A DNA stretch of 64,000 nucleotides. Source: Clavaria fumosa (taxonomy: Eukaryota > Basidiomycota > Agaricomycetes > Agaricales > Clavariaceae). The notes beneath the pieces are model-generated. The model did no database searches. It was not told the DNA's origin and saw only the letters and a program-made list of their open reading frames with translations. A program made the position numbers and the translations under genes. Positions 48,184-59,400 of this stretch are shown here, one piece after another. Within the stretch, counting starts at the first letter, position 1, and every line of letters starts with the position of its first letter. The stretch lies in contig OX637797.1 in the NCBI GenBank assembly GCA_951802425.1, forward strand, positions 1,922,001-1,986,000, read 5' to 3'.

Positions 48184-49278
48184 ATGCAATTTGGACATTG
48201 GTCTCTCCCAAAGGCTTGTTCATTCCCTCTTCTCCAACTCCAACAAGACCCGCCCCATCCAGCTCCTATGATTCAGTGGACCTGCACCGTATGCCTCAAG
48301 ACATTCAAAAGGAAAGGTGACTTCACCCGGCACTCACTCATCCACCAAGGCAATCCGTACGTTAGACATGACTCTCTTGTCCGGAGCATAACCGTCCTCA
48401 CCATTCCTCACAGCGCACATCGTTGTGAGATTTGCGGAAAGTCCTTCTACCAGTTCTCAGGTCTAAAAACACACTGGAACGTACAGTAAGTCCTCGTCAA
48501 ATGGCTCGACGACTTCAAGTGGCTCATTTGGCGTTCGACAGTACCGGCGCAAAGCCATTCCAGTGCGGTATCGGCAGCTGCCGCAAAGCGTTTGGGGACC
48601 CTTCTTCATGTTCTCGACACAGGAAGGAGATCCACGGAGGCGGCGTCATCTATAGATGCAAGTTCCGCGGCTGCAAAACCACGTCAGTACAGCTTTGGAC
48701 CTCGCCTCTGGAGAATGGCTGACGTATTGCCTTACAGTATCAAGCGCCGTTCAGCCTTTGCTGAGCATCTGCGGTCAAGACACCATGAATGGGCCGGCAC
48801 TGATCTAGACGAATTCTGCGTTCGACTCCCTCAACTCGAGAAGGAGCGATTTGAAATGCGCGAGATGTCAATCCACGACCCGACGCCCGAGCCGCCAATG
48901 TCAGTGCCAGAACAGGTGTATCCACAAAACGTCCAGGTGGATGCGACCGAAGCGGTAGAGATGTCATGCACCGCTAGCAGCAGCAGTGGCGGCGGTTTCT
49001 TTGGGCCACAAATGTTATACGCCTTCAATGACAATTCACCGACATCGACGCCACCCCTTACCGCCACGCCTTCGCCCGCGTCGAGCTACCAGACAGATAG
49101 CATAGAAGCCTACGACTGGCAGCAATACTGGACCTCTCCAATGGCGTTTCAATCGTCGTCCCTGTGGCCAGCACCGTCGCCGTACATGGAGATGTGCGTC
49201 CCCAGTCAGGTGGCCCAGACTACCGGCTGGCCGGTTAGCCCTCTTCGATTAAGGCCTCTTCTGTCCTTTGCTGCTTGA
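48184..49278 (+). CDS. C2H2 zinc-finger transcription factor
   Basis: This is a predicted nuclear DNA-binding protein with four finger-like units. They are WTCTVCLKTFKRKGDFTRHS (H..H), HRCEICGKSFYQFSGLKTHW, FQCGIGSCRKAFGDPSSCSR (RH..IH) and a diverged YRCKFRGCKTTIKRRSAFAE (H..RHH). Introns fall between the fingers (near 48357-48418, 48487-48530 and 48683-48738). The C-terminal half is Ser/Pro/Thr-rich with Tyr-Asp-Trp clusters (EAYDWQQYWTSPMAF), typical of an activation region, and ends at 49276-49278. Either ATG 48184 or ATG 48268 (MIQWTCTVC) could be the start. The target genes are unknown. Confidence 0.83.
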
Positions 49279-49363
49279 TGTTGGCAATCGTTTTCCTCTG
49301 CATCTTATTATGAGCTGTAAATCCAGATCCTTAACTTATGTCAAGTGTATCTCTCTCGTTTGT

Positions 49364-49666
49364 TTATTGTTTCCATACCAAGTGGGTGTACTTGTCTCGC
49401 TGTCGTAGGGTTACCCGCAAGTGCCTGGTGCTCTCTATTCCAATGGCAAAACTAGTGTGTATGCCATAGACGAATTCAAAGTCGTGTGGTTGAGGCACAA
49501 ATGGAGCGGCTAGCGTAAAATGCTGAACGCCTGACTTTGGATCTGCGTGGTCATGAGATCCAGTGACTCGAATAGTTTGCATTCCATCCATACCACGACG
49601 AATGCTGTTCTCCACAGGAATTCTGGGGTGATTTCTTTGCTTGCCATCCCAGTTCTGTGCTAGCAT
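49364..49666 (-). CDS. Possible small hypothetical protein
   Basis: This 100-codon frame starts MLAQNWDGKQ and contains GMDGMQTIRVTGSHDHADPK, VQHFTLAAPFVPQPHDFEFV and STRHLRVTLRQRDKYTHLVW. Alternating hydrophobic residues suggest a small beta-sheet protein. It lies downstream of the C2H2 gene in convergent orientation and close to the USP promoter. I do not recognise it. Chance is not excluded for a frame of this length. Confidence 0.3.
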   Translation of the reverse strand: MLAQNWDGKQRNHPRIPVENSIRRGMDGMQTIRVTGSHDHADPKSGVQHFTLAAPFVPQPHDFEFVYGIHTSFAIGIESTRHLRVTLRQRDKYTHLVWKQ

Positions 49667-49882
49667 AGCAGTCGCACCAGCTGTGGCAAGTGGCAGGTCT
49701 TTTGACGAAGCTCAGATTGCACCGCGAAGAGATCAAACCTGTTTTGAGCTACTCAACAAAAAAGTTAACACAAACAAACACAGCCCGGCTTGCTGCATCG
49801 AATTTTTTCAGAGTCGCGTCCACCGCCCCCTCTCGCCCTCCCCGCCGTCGTCTTGGATCCGTTTTCAGGCTGCTCTCCCTGT

Positions 49883-49890
49883 TATATAAA
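49883..49890 (+). promoter_or_regulatory. TATA-like box before the USP gene
   Basis: TATATAAA lies 34-41 bp upstream of the USP start codon. This would imply a very short leader if it is used. Confidence 0.4.
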
Positions 49891-49923
49891 GGCCTGTTTG
49901 GCCACACGTCTCCCGAACTTGCA

Positions 49924-52224
49924 ATGCTGGCGTCTCCATTGTTTCCGTCGTCTTTCTCGTCACAGCACGCGCCAGACGAGGCGTCGCAATACAAGCCGGC
50001 CAAGGACCTCGAGGCTTTCAGGAGTCTCCTGCCGCCACCCATCGAATTCGTCGAAGGCTCATCATCGGGCATGCTCGCTATCCCGGAGGGTACGTACGAG
50101 CCGATAAACGTGTCGCCCAAAGCCCATCGAACATCGGTAAGAGTGTTTCTTGTCGGCTCGCACACGCTCTCGCCTATTGAGCATTCGGAATTTTTTTCGT
50201 GATAGGCTGGACCCTCTACCTCACCCATGAATGTCAAGCACACAAAGAAGTCTTCCTCCCCCACGTCACCAACTTCACGCAACAAACTTCAACATGCCCT
50301 CTACGACGGCGTCCTGAAGACCTCATGGTTCCCAAAATCTCCTGTTGGGGCCGGAATGCATAACACGGGTAACACCTGCTTTCTCAACAGCGCTCTGCAA
50401 TGCTTGCTGCATACTCGGCCCCTCCTGCACATTTTGGACGCCCATGGAAAGGCTGACCCCTGTAAGCCTTATCTTCTTCCCCCTCACACCCTTTTGACGT
50501 TGAATATAGGCCGTGTATTGACTGGGTTCTGCATGACCTGCGAACTGGCGGAGGTGGCAACGCGCTGTCATTCAACAAAAGCCATGTTCAACCCTTACCA
50601 AATAACCTCGAAATTGCACCGTATGTCTTTTCATGGCGATGATCTTGTAGTGTATCTTCTGACGCATTTCGTTGCGCAAGTAATCGCCAAACATATGCGA
50701 AGAGGGAGACAAGAAGACTCGCATGAATTTCTCCGATATGCAATTGATGCTCTGCAGAAATCTTGTTTAGCGGGTTTCCCGGTGTACGCTCATCTTTCTT
50801 GCGTTTGAATATACTCAACTGACCAGTGAATTTTAGCAAACTCGACCATAAAGTTGCAGAGACTACCTGGGTGCACAAGATATTCGGTGGGCGCCTACGG
50901 TCAAGGGTGAACTGTCACCAATGCGAGCACAATAGCGACACATTTGACAGCTTCCTCGACCTTAGTCTCGATATATTTGGTGTATCTAGCCTGAAGGAAG
51001 CACTCCGCAAATTTGTCGCGATCGATCATTTGAAAGGGGCTGATAAATACAGATGCGAAAAGTTCGTTCTCATTCCATCGATCGGGTGCTATTGTTAAAT
51101 TAAGGCTTAATCTTAGGTGCAATCAACACGTCGTTGCCTCGAAACAGTTCACATTGCACGACAGTCCGTGTGTCCTTACCGTGCACTTGAAACGTTTCTC
51201 CCCGTTGGGCAGGAAGATTGGTCACCATATCAGATATGACGAACACCTGTCGACACAACCATTCATGAGCGAAGGACAATTTGGTCCCACTTACTCCCTA
51301 TACGGTGTCATATGCCACGCGGGCGGCGGCCCAAATTCTGGGCATTACTACGCGTTCGTGAAAGGACGCGATGGCTGGTATGAGATGAATGACGAGCTGG
51401 TCACCTATCACCCAGGCCCACCCATTAGCCTGAAGAGCGCATATATGCTCTTTTATCAACGCGGACCTGGACAAGTGCTGAAAGCAGCCCTCAGCACCCC
51501 GTTGACCAATGGCCATATGGTTCCCCGGCTTGCCATGAAGAAGCGAAGGGTGGTGGACAGCGACGAGGAGGACGAGGAGGACCAAGGTGTCAAAGTCGCT
51601 TCTCCAATCATTGGGCCCAACCTACCCACGCCACCATCGCCATCGCGCGACCGCAGTCAGGAGTCCAAACGAGCCAAGACGTCTCATGACCCTCAGGCGG
51701 AGATAATCAAGAGGAAGATAGAGGCGCTCACGAAGTCTCCCAGCGCGCTCGAGGACCTTGGGCAGTATGAGTCCAGCGGAGATGAAGAGCGTCATCGTCC
51801 CCTCGTTACGAGTACGCAGGGGGAGTCGCCCCCCTCCTCTGTGACATCATCACTACCTTCACGTGTGTCCTCGCCGGCACCACCATTGACATCCTCACCT
51901 GGTCAACCGGCGCTCTCGCCTTCACCTTCACCTTCTAAGGTTCCGAAGAACGCCTACCCTCCACGATCACCCATCTCTCCTAACTCTTTCTACGGTTCTA
52001 CCAACATAGGCAGATCTGGGCCGGCATTGAGCAGGCCGTCGTTACACCCCCAGAAATGGAGCAGAAACCAAAACATGCCGCCTAATACGCGACCATTCAA
52101 CTTATCCTCGAGTCCTGCCAAGCGAAGCTATGACCCCTATACACGCCTGTCACGCAGCAATAACTTGCACAACAGACCTCCTCCTATGAACACTTACGGT
52201 AGAAAACGACGGACTCATACGTAG
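49924..52224 (+). CDS. Ubiquitin-specific protease, USP36/42-like
   Basis: This is a cysteine deubiquitinase. After a 100-residue N-terminal region the Cys box is GMHNTGNTCFLNSALQCLLH (nucleophile in NTCFLN). Next come CMTCELAEVA, RRGRQEDSHEFLRYAIDALQ (QEDxxEF), IFGGRLRSRVNCHQCEHNSD and, across an intron, RCEK plus CNQH completing the zinc-binding CxxC pairs. VLTVHLKRFSP is followed by the His box PNSGHYYAFVKGRDGWYEMN. All catalytic elements are present. The 240-residue C-terminal tail is disordered, with a basic KKRR and an acidic DSDEEDEEDQ cluster, Ser/Pro runs and a basic end (GRKRRTHT). That is consistent with a nuclear or nucleolar enzyme such as USP36/Ubp10. Six introns; TAG at 52222-52224. 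Confidence 0.9.
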
Positions 52225-52743
52225 CACTCACTGGGTTTGTGTTGTTGGACTTCCCTCCATACGTGTCATACATCAAAAATGTTGCAACCACTCTGAGAAT
52301 TCGGATACGCATATTGATGGCTCTGCTTTATGTATTTGTGCTATCTCGCGCTCTACTATGTGGTGAGCACATCTGCCCAATGTCCGTTCTGCTGTCAATG
52401 ATGCACTAGTGATGGTCCAAACACTTCTCCTTTCCAACCTATTTTCCTGTCGTGTCCGCGAATACGGTGGCATATTGACTCTTGGTGGACGAGACTGCGG
52501 ACAACTTGAGCGTGCCATCCGTCAGAAATTGGCACACAATTTTTAGATGTTCCTCTACCTTTCGACTTTCCCCGTCAATGGCCAGAGTTATGCACCAAAT
52601 GATTTCTGTTCGGCCCCTAGTTAGTGGACACTAGGAAGGGCTGACTACTGTCAGCCACCTGCCAGGCGGCTGACAATAGTCAGCCAATCTTGGGGCAAAT
52701 CCACAATTTGTTCTTGTTTGGTTGTTCCTCAACTTCGTGTAAA
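52225..52743. other. Spacer before the Mug135-like gene, with a hairpin
   Basis: This 519-bp region has no gene. It contains the inverted repeat at 52639-52685 and a TAGTGGACACTAGG segment near 52622-52635 that is itself partly palindromic. Confidence 0.5.
52639..52685. repeat. Inverted repeat: two 18-bp arms, 11-bp spacer
   Basis: GGCTGACTACTGTCAGCC and GGCTGACAATAGTCAGCC are reverse complements with one mismatch, and each arm is also nearly palindromic. The 11-bp spacer is ACCTGCCAGGC. It lies 58 bp upstream of the Mug135-like start. It could be a transposon end, a protein-binding site or a transcript hairpin. Confidence 0.85.
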
Positions 52744-53264
52744 ATGCAGCCATCTCCAGATACAAGATTGCATCTAGAAACCCTGGGCCTCATGCCACCC
52801 AATCCTGACCCTACAGGGGGTGCTGCCCCACCTTGGTTCTATGCTGCTATGGAACATCAGCTTCAGCCCATGAAGCAGCAGCTTGGTCGCATGGAGCAAT
52901 CACTGGCTATTGTATGTGCATGCATTATATGTCTATCAGTCCTACTTCTGAACCCTGATCAAGATGTACAACTGTTCATGTGCTCGTGGAGAAGCTAGGG
53001 CATTTGTGATGGTCCCTTTCCTTGATGGAACTAATCCCACCACTATTGAAAATGTATGTATCTTTTCCTTGTATTATCACTTGATCTCATATTCCCTCAC
53101 AGAATCCACTGCCACTGTTATCATCTGCAGCAATAGTTGAGAACCTTCAAGCTCAGGAGTCTAAGCGTTATTATCGGGGTTATAGAGGTGCAGGTGGTGC
53201 CATGCCTGGAGATGCAGCTCGCAAGGCATATATCCTTCAGGCGATTGGATGTGGGGTTATTTGA
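52744..53264 (+). CDS. Small Agaricomycete-type protein, Mug135 C-terminal-domain-like
   Basis: Three exons (52744-52911, 52964-53053, 53103-53264) join in frame to 139 residues. The product reads TGGAAPPWFYAAMEHQLQPM, a predicted coiled coil (KQQLGRMEQSLAI), then MYNCSCARGEARAFVMVPFL and DGTNPTTIEN. It ends LPLLSSAAIVENLQAQESKR, YYRGYRGAGGAMPGDAARKA and YILQAIGCGVI. The PFLDGTxPT, YYxGYxxxG and RKxxIxxAIGC pattern resembles the Mug135 C-terminal domain, which is abundant in mushroom genomes. In fission yeast the family is meiosis-induced, but its function is unknown. The gene has a different base composition (more A/T at third positions) from its neighbours and sits next to a hairpin, so recent movement is possible. 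Confidence 0.6.
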
Positions 53265-53399
53265 GCACAATACAAATCTACACCATCATCTCACACAGTC
53301 CTACCACCTCACACAATTGTTGATGCAATCTCTGTGACATTCTGAGAATCAGAATAGGGAGTGGGAGGGGGAATTTTATGAAACGATGACACTGAGAGC

Positions 53400-53692
53400 T
53401 TACTTTTCCCTATCCGGGACACCAAGTTCGACCGCGGAGGCACACCGGCAGAGCGAGGTCAGCGGTTCAGCTATCATAGCTGCTAGAATCTCGCCCTGCA
53501 CATCTTCGTTCATCTTGCTCGACAGATACCGGGTTTCTATTTGTTCGAAAGCTAACCGGTCGGTTGCTGGGCGCGGTTGTGATCAAAAAATGTCGGGCGT
53601 AGCGCTGGCATATGCTTACCGGCTCGAAGCATTTCGCTTCCACAGACTGGAATCGCCAAAGCCATGGCATCAACACTTACTTTCATAGACAT
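53400..53692 (-). CDS. Possible two-exon small protein
   Basis: Exon 1 from ATG 53692 reads MSMKVSVDAMALAIPVCGSE then MLRA. A GTAAGC donor near 53617 and a TTAG acceptor near 53546 join it in frame to FEQIETRYLSSKMNEDVQGE, ILAAMIAEPLTSL and a stop at 53400. The joined product has about 74 residues and looks protein-like (amphipathic helix, no low complexity). The splice signals are good. I do not recognise it. It could be a diverged fragment of a larger gene; the flanking frames are closed. Confidence 0.35.
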
Positions 53693-53875
53693 GACCGACC
53701 ATCTCACAAGTGAACACTTCTTTTGTTAGATACAGCTGCCTTCCACCGTCATCTTATCTTCCTCCAGTTAAGCTTCCAAATTTGTATCTGGTCAGGCTCC
53801 GATGGGAACAGCAGGGCGAAGCCGCGACGGTTGATTTTTATCCATAGAGAAGTGACCATAACAGAACCGAATAGA

Positions 53876-55680
53876 TTATTTTTGCGGAGGGTCATCGAGC
53901 CGCAATCGAATACAAGAAGGCGAGTGAAATCCTGTATATTCGCGCTGAGGCACCCTGTCATCGGAGACGGCATCGTCAGCGCCTTCTCGCCCATCCTCCC
54001 ACCAGACCACTGTGACCATGATATCATCACGATACTTGCGCGAGAGCGGCGCAGGGATGCCGAGGAGCTGCCGCAGCTTATCCTCGTCCGCGCCTCCAAA
54101 AGCATTTCTGATCACGTGGGTGCTGACGTTGTCATCTACGAACGCCCATGATCGATTCACATTCTCGGAGCTCGATTTGAAGTCGGCGGGGTCTTCACCC
54201 GGTACCAATGTTTTCGGGAGGCCGGACGTAGGTAAGGTGCCTCTGACGCCCTGCAAGTGGCTAGCGACGAGGGCGACTACTTCTCGAGATCTAAGCTCGT
54301 CCCATAGACCATCTGTCCCGAGAACGATGAAACGAAGCGAAGACTTGGGCCGGCCTGCGAGTGGCAAGAAGTCGAGTTCATAGTGTTGGACATCTGGAAT
54401 GGCGGTGAGATAGGGAGGCGTCCACAAATTTGTTGGAATCCTTTGCATCGGAATGCCTTTGTTCTTCAAAAATACTCTGTGCAGGCTAAGGTCCACCAAG
54501 TTGAGCCAGAAGAAAATCTGAGAGAAATTTTACACCGACTTCTGTTGAGTTCTCACGTCTAATTTATAGCTGGCGTCTCCAAACGCCCGACTACCGAGAA
54601 TCAGCATAGTGAGCGTTGGAATTAAGCAATGTGCACACCTAGGCTGTAAACGGCCAAGGAGGCGCCCATTTACTAGCACATCATACAATTCATCACGAGG
54701 ATGCTCCGACCGTATTCTGCCACATGGAAAAAATTCAGTCCCAGACTACAAGAAGTAGAAGGACTGACCGATCGATTTCGTATCGGTTATTGCAGTGCAG
54801 ATCCATGCTCAGATCATATGCGCGCCAGTGGCCTTCCCCATCTGTCCCCTCCTCCCAAACTCCAGCAACCGCACGGGAATCGCCTGTACATGCGATGTGA
54901 AGGCCGCGATGCGCGGTGTCAAAGACCGCGAGCAATGCACAACTTCCTGTGTTCGCTTTCGATCAGCACGACAGCGTACATAATGGGTTCAAGTTTACCC
55001 GACAACATTGGACGTATCACTTCCAGAGCCAAGGGATGATGCGAAAAATCGGGGGTGGAATCATGCAGCTTCATCCCAGGTTTGGCCTTTGATAAAAGTT
55101 TGAATGGAGCGGTGATGATACTATGGTCAAGCTTCTCAAATGCTGATAGAATTGCGAGGTTTATAAATGAAGGATTGGCATGAAGTGGGACGCCCTCCGT
55201 CTTCTTGATCATACTTGCGAAGGCTTTTACGTGGTTGAGCTCGGGCGAATACGACTTCTTCGAAAGGAGGGCCAATTCAGATACGACAGTAGGGATAAGT
55301 TCACGAGCGAGCAATTGTGCAGTATTAGGACCACGGTGTCCATCCATTACTGCGAAGAAGAGTAAGTCTCCAGGCGCTGCAGGATCAGTTGCGTCGCGTT
55401 CAATAATCTGGTTTGCGTATGCATCTTCGATGGGGTTGTTGGAGGCAAGTGAAGCAGTGGTATAATTCCACACGATGCCTTCTGGTCTAGGAACTCTTTG
55501 ATACGTGGCGTTCTCGGTAAGGCGTTGATTGACTTCCTCGCTGGACAGGATCGGCCATTGAGATTTTTTCAAGTCCTTTCGTCTTCGCCGGGAATAGTAG
55601 TAATAACCAGCTGGCCCGGCCAGCACAACGACAGCTGTGAAAGGTTTCCATACCCTGCGCAGCATGGCGGCACTATGCAT
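53876..55680 (-). CDS. PTC5: PP2C-family protein phosphatase, PTC5/pyruvate dehydrogenase phosphatase-like
   Basis: PTC5-type enzymes dephosphorylate the pyruvate dehydrogenase complex in mitochondria. From ATG 55680 (or the Met at 55665) the N-terminus MLRRVWKPFTAVVVLAGPAG ends in a short membrane-like stretch and YYYYSRRRRK, typical of an intermembrane-space or matrix-anchored protein. PP2C motifs follow: ASNNPIEDAYA, FFAVMDGHRGPNTAQLLARE, GSCAVLAVFDTAHRGLHIAC followed by TGDSRAV, and RAFGDASYKLD across an intron. Next come RFIVLGTDGLWDELRSREVV, NAFGGADEDKLRQLLGIPAP and KYRDDIMVTVVWWE. Metal-binding Asp residues (DGHRG, GTDGLWD, RDD) are all kept. Stop at 53876. The promoter is interrupted by the LINE insertion 54 bp upstream of the start. 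Confidence 0.9.
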
Positions 55681-55733
55681 CACCGCTCTAGGAGGAGAAT
55701 GTGAATAAATTTGCCGCAAGTGCAAGTGGGTTT

Positions 55734-55745
55734 ATAAGTCACGTG
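55734..55745. repeat. Left copy of 12-bp direct repeat (target-site duplication)
   Basis: ATAAGTCACGTG occurs here and again at 59714-59725, directly after the A-rich tail of the retrotransposon. Position, length and exact identity fit a target-site duplication. The repeat includes an E-box, CACGTG. Confidence 0.7.
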
Positions 55746-56421
55746 CCCAAGGGTAAAACCTGAAGTCACTGGCTCGAACTTGCATGCACGAGTTCGATCC
55801 CCTGGGGGGGCATAATAAATTCCCAATAACCCTAAATGGGCATCCGGCCCTAATCCGGAGAATGGGGTGCAACTCCTCTGAAATCCGGTAATGGTTCGAG
55901 TGACTCCTGCCCGAAAGGGACATCACATGATAAGGGCCTTACATAAGTTCAGGAACTGCGTTTGAAAACCATCCGACAGCCAATCGGCTGACAGGACACC
56001 TGGTGCCTTCCCATTTTGGGAAGGTGGTTAGTCATGTGGACTCCGGGCAATCTTCCAGCCCGGTCAAACATGGCAAGACAGAGAGCTCCCACATGTGGCG
56101 GATCCACACGTTGCTGGTCATGTGCACACCCAAAACCAAACCAACCAACACAAACAACGGAAGGTCCCGCACATTGATTAAGTAACAAGTGAAGCACGTG
56201 GGGGGTAACAGGAAGGGTAGCAATACCTGGACTGTGGCAGACAGGGACAGTCTCCCTGTTCTGGCCTGAGAGGACATATCCTCTGTCGGTTGGCTGATTG
56301 GTAAGCAACATCAGCCAGCTTAAGTTGTATCCCAAATACATTCCCTTTGGGCAGGGGGATGGAGCCATTCTCGCAAGAGAGTGGCTAAATTTGGGCAATC
56401 TCCCACACCACCTGCCAAACG
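55746..56421 (+). other. Leader of the retrotransposon
   Basis: This is a 676-bp noncoding leader, GC-moderate, with several short inverted repeats (for example GGTGCCTTCCCATTTTGGGAAGG near 55999-56025). An in-frame stop at 56386 precedes the ORF start. No endonuclease (APE-like) motif is visible in any frame. Confidence 0.5.
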
Positions 56422-59400
56422 ATGCCCGAAGCACGCCCCCACTCCCACCATGCCAAACACTGGTGGAACGACGATCTCACCAAAACGATCACGCAACTCC
56501 GAAAACTCAGCGAAGTAATAAAAAGGTCTCACAATCCCATACTAACGCAACAGTACAAACGCACGCAAGCAGCCTTCCGCGGCAAGGTAAGACACGCCAA
56601 GAGAGAATGGGCTACAGAGCGACTAGAAGGCGCCACTTCCAAAACTGTATGGGACTTCACTAAATGGTACAAACATGACGGAAAGCGATATCGCCCCCTC
56701 TACTCAAGCCCATCCAACGTACCGGCTGCGACAGATCAAGAACGTGCACATACCTTTGTACAACAATTCTTCCCAGACCCACCCCCAGTCATACCCTACA
56801 CACCTACTGACGAACCATGCCCAGAATGCCCATTCTTCCCACTCACTTATTCAGAGCTAGAACATGCCATCCGACACCAAAGAAAGGACACGGCCCCAGG
56901 ACCATCCAAAATAAACTACACAGCGATCCGATGGACCTGGGAAACCGCCCCCGACCTGATTTTCTACCTTTACTCCAAATGCGTCGAGATTGGACACTAC
57001 CCCAGTCCCTTCAAAAAGTCAAACACAACCGTAGTCCCCAAACCGAAAAAACCTGACTACAGTGTCCCTTCCGCATACCGTCCTATACAACTAATTGAAT
57101 GTTTAGGAAAGATTCTAGACAAAGTCATAGCACGCAGGGTACAGTACGAAGTTGCCGCAAATGACCTAGTCTCACATTACCAGTTTGGCGGACGGATACA
57201 TGCATCGACCATCGACGCCGGCTTAGCTTTTGTTCAAGACATTCACAGTGCATGGGCCAGAGGCTCAAAGGCCACTGCCCTTTTCTTCGACATTACCGGG
57301 TTCTTCAACGCAGTCAATCACGAAGGCCTAACGGCTCGACTGGCACATGCGGGCTTTAATAAACCCATGATCCAAATAATCAATTCCTTTCTCCGACAGC
57401 GCACAACAACTATCTCCTTCGACGGCTTCACTTCGGAACCAATCCACATCCAAAACGGAATCCCACAAGGATCCCCCCTCTCGCCTATACTTGCAATCAT
57501 ATACAGTGCTGACCTATTGAACCTTAGGCAACTAATCACTCAGGGAGTAATCTCATTTGCGTACATAGATGACGGGGTGATCCTGACCTCATCCTCCTCC
57601 CTTGACACCAACATCACAAGACTTAAACGAGCCTTCGACGCGATCACACGATGGCTTACTGCGAACGGTCTCGAGGTACAACCGACAAAAATTGAACTTA
57701 TGCACTTCACCAAAGGTTCAGACAAAAACTCTCCGACACTACGACTGCAGGGCCAAAGACCAATAGCGGCACCAAAAACCATCCGGTGGCTCGGTTTCTA
57801 CCTAGACAGACACCTCAACTTTACTCACCACACCCAAACCATGGCCAACCGAGCAAAGGCCACCATCAGAGCCATGAGCATACTAGGCAATACCGTCCGC
57901 GGAATGTCCCACGTCCAACTTCGACAACTCACCCTCTCGACCATAATCCCAGTCCTCACCTACGGATGCCAACTCTGGTGGGGGGGACGCTACGACAAGT
58001 CCAACACCAAACGCCTCCAAACTGCCTTAAACCTAGCCCTCCGGCGCATCTGCCGCGCGTTTTCCTCCACCCCCATATCAGCGCTACAATACATTTCACA
58101 TATTCCGCCGATTTCATTCATCATCCAACGCTTGTGCTACTCATATTCGATCAGACTACACAGACTTCTACCAAGTTCTCCAGTCCTCTCACGAATCCCT
58201 CCCCCTCCCCAAAAAATACGACTGACTCTACCAAACCAACAACGACTCACAATCCGAACCCCGCTGTCCCGACAAACGCCTTTACAAAGAATTTCCCAAC
58301 TGACGAACGCTCCTGGAAAACCCCAGCTAAACCCAGTCATTGACCCGCCTTGGAGAGATCCACTAAGCCTCCACCCCCGAATACGCACCATACTCCCGCC
58401 CCAAAAAGATCTCCGAGAACAGTATTCTGAAGATCTCTCATCATGCCTCTCAAAAGCACACACGCTAACAAACACCCTCTTTGTAGGCACGGACGGCTCC
58501 AGGAAAAGAGTCGACCGCCAACACCCAACCAACCCAAGACCACATCAACCTTCCAGGGAAGCCCTCCCCATCAGAAGACGCATCAAAGGCCCCAAAAGAA
58601 CGGGAGCCGGAGTACACGCCAGACACGGACCAAACATCGCATTTGAAGGATCCTACAGTGTTGGAACCCGCACTAACGCATACGATGGAGAGTCTCTAGC
58701 CCTGACGGCAGGCATGATCTTAGCTACCCGTTACTGCGAAAGGCACAAAGAGATAAAAAACATCGTATTTCTCTCCGACAGCTCATCTGCCTTAAAAAAC
58801 ATTACTGACACCAAGCCCCACCCCTCTCAAGCCCTCTCCATCCTATTCACACACCTCGCACGCAAATTTCTCACCGAAAACGAACACCACATAACACTCC
58901 AGTGGATACCAGGCCACAGGGGATTCGACATAAATGAACGAGCGGACAAACTTGCACGAGAAGGCTGCAAAAAACCAGGCGGGACCCTTCCCAACTCCCT
59001 CTCTTATCACGCAGAGAAGCGATCCAGACTCGTCCTTCGCAGGTGGCGGAAACTAATAAAAATTTACCCGTTTACAGGGGCATTTGGAGAGGCTAACGCT
59101 CTCGAACCCCCAACCACCAAACCGGGAACAGTCTTTGTCCAACTAGAAGACCAGCCCGAAATATTCGGACGACTTACCCAAGTACGCACAATGCACGGCT
59201 ACAACCTGCCGTACTTCGAGCGAATGAAAATACCTCACGAGCCCGAATGCTCATGTGGGGACACCATCCCCCTCACCCCACCGACGCGATTTCGAGATCA
59301 CATCCTCCACAACTGTCGCACGTACGAAGAGCACCGACATATACTGACTGCGGTACATCACGACCACTCGCCGCCGGTACTACTCAGCGGCACGAAAGGC

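Larger units (their letters stand above)
49279..49923. other. Spacer before the USP gene, with a possible small gene on the minus strand
   Basis: This is about 645 bp. A minus-strand frame 49364-49666 (MLAQNWDGKQRNHPRIPVEN...) encodes a 100-residue beta-rich sequence ending HLVWKQ. It looks protein-like but matches no known family. TATATAAA at 49883-49890 probably serves the USP gene. Confidence 0.4.

Noticed and set aside
55780..55815. B-box-like GAGTTCGATCCCC in the LINE leader
   Set aside because: The flanking bases do not pair as a T arm and there is no properly spaced A box.
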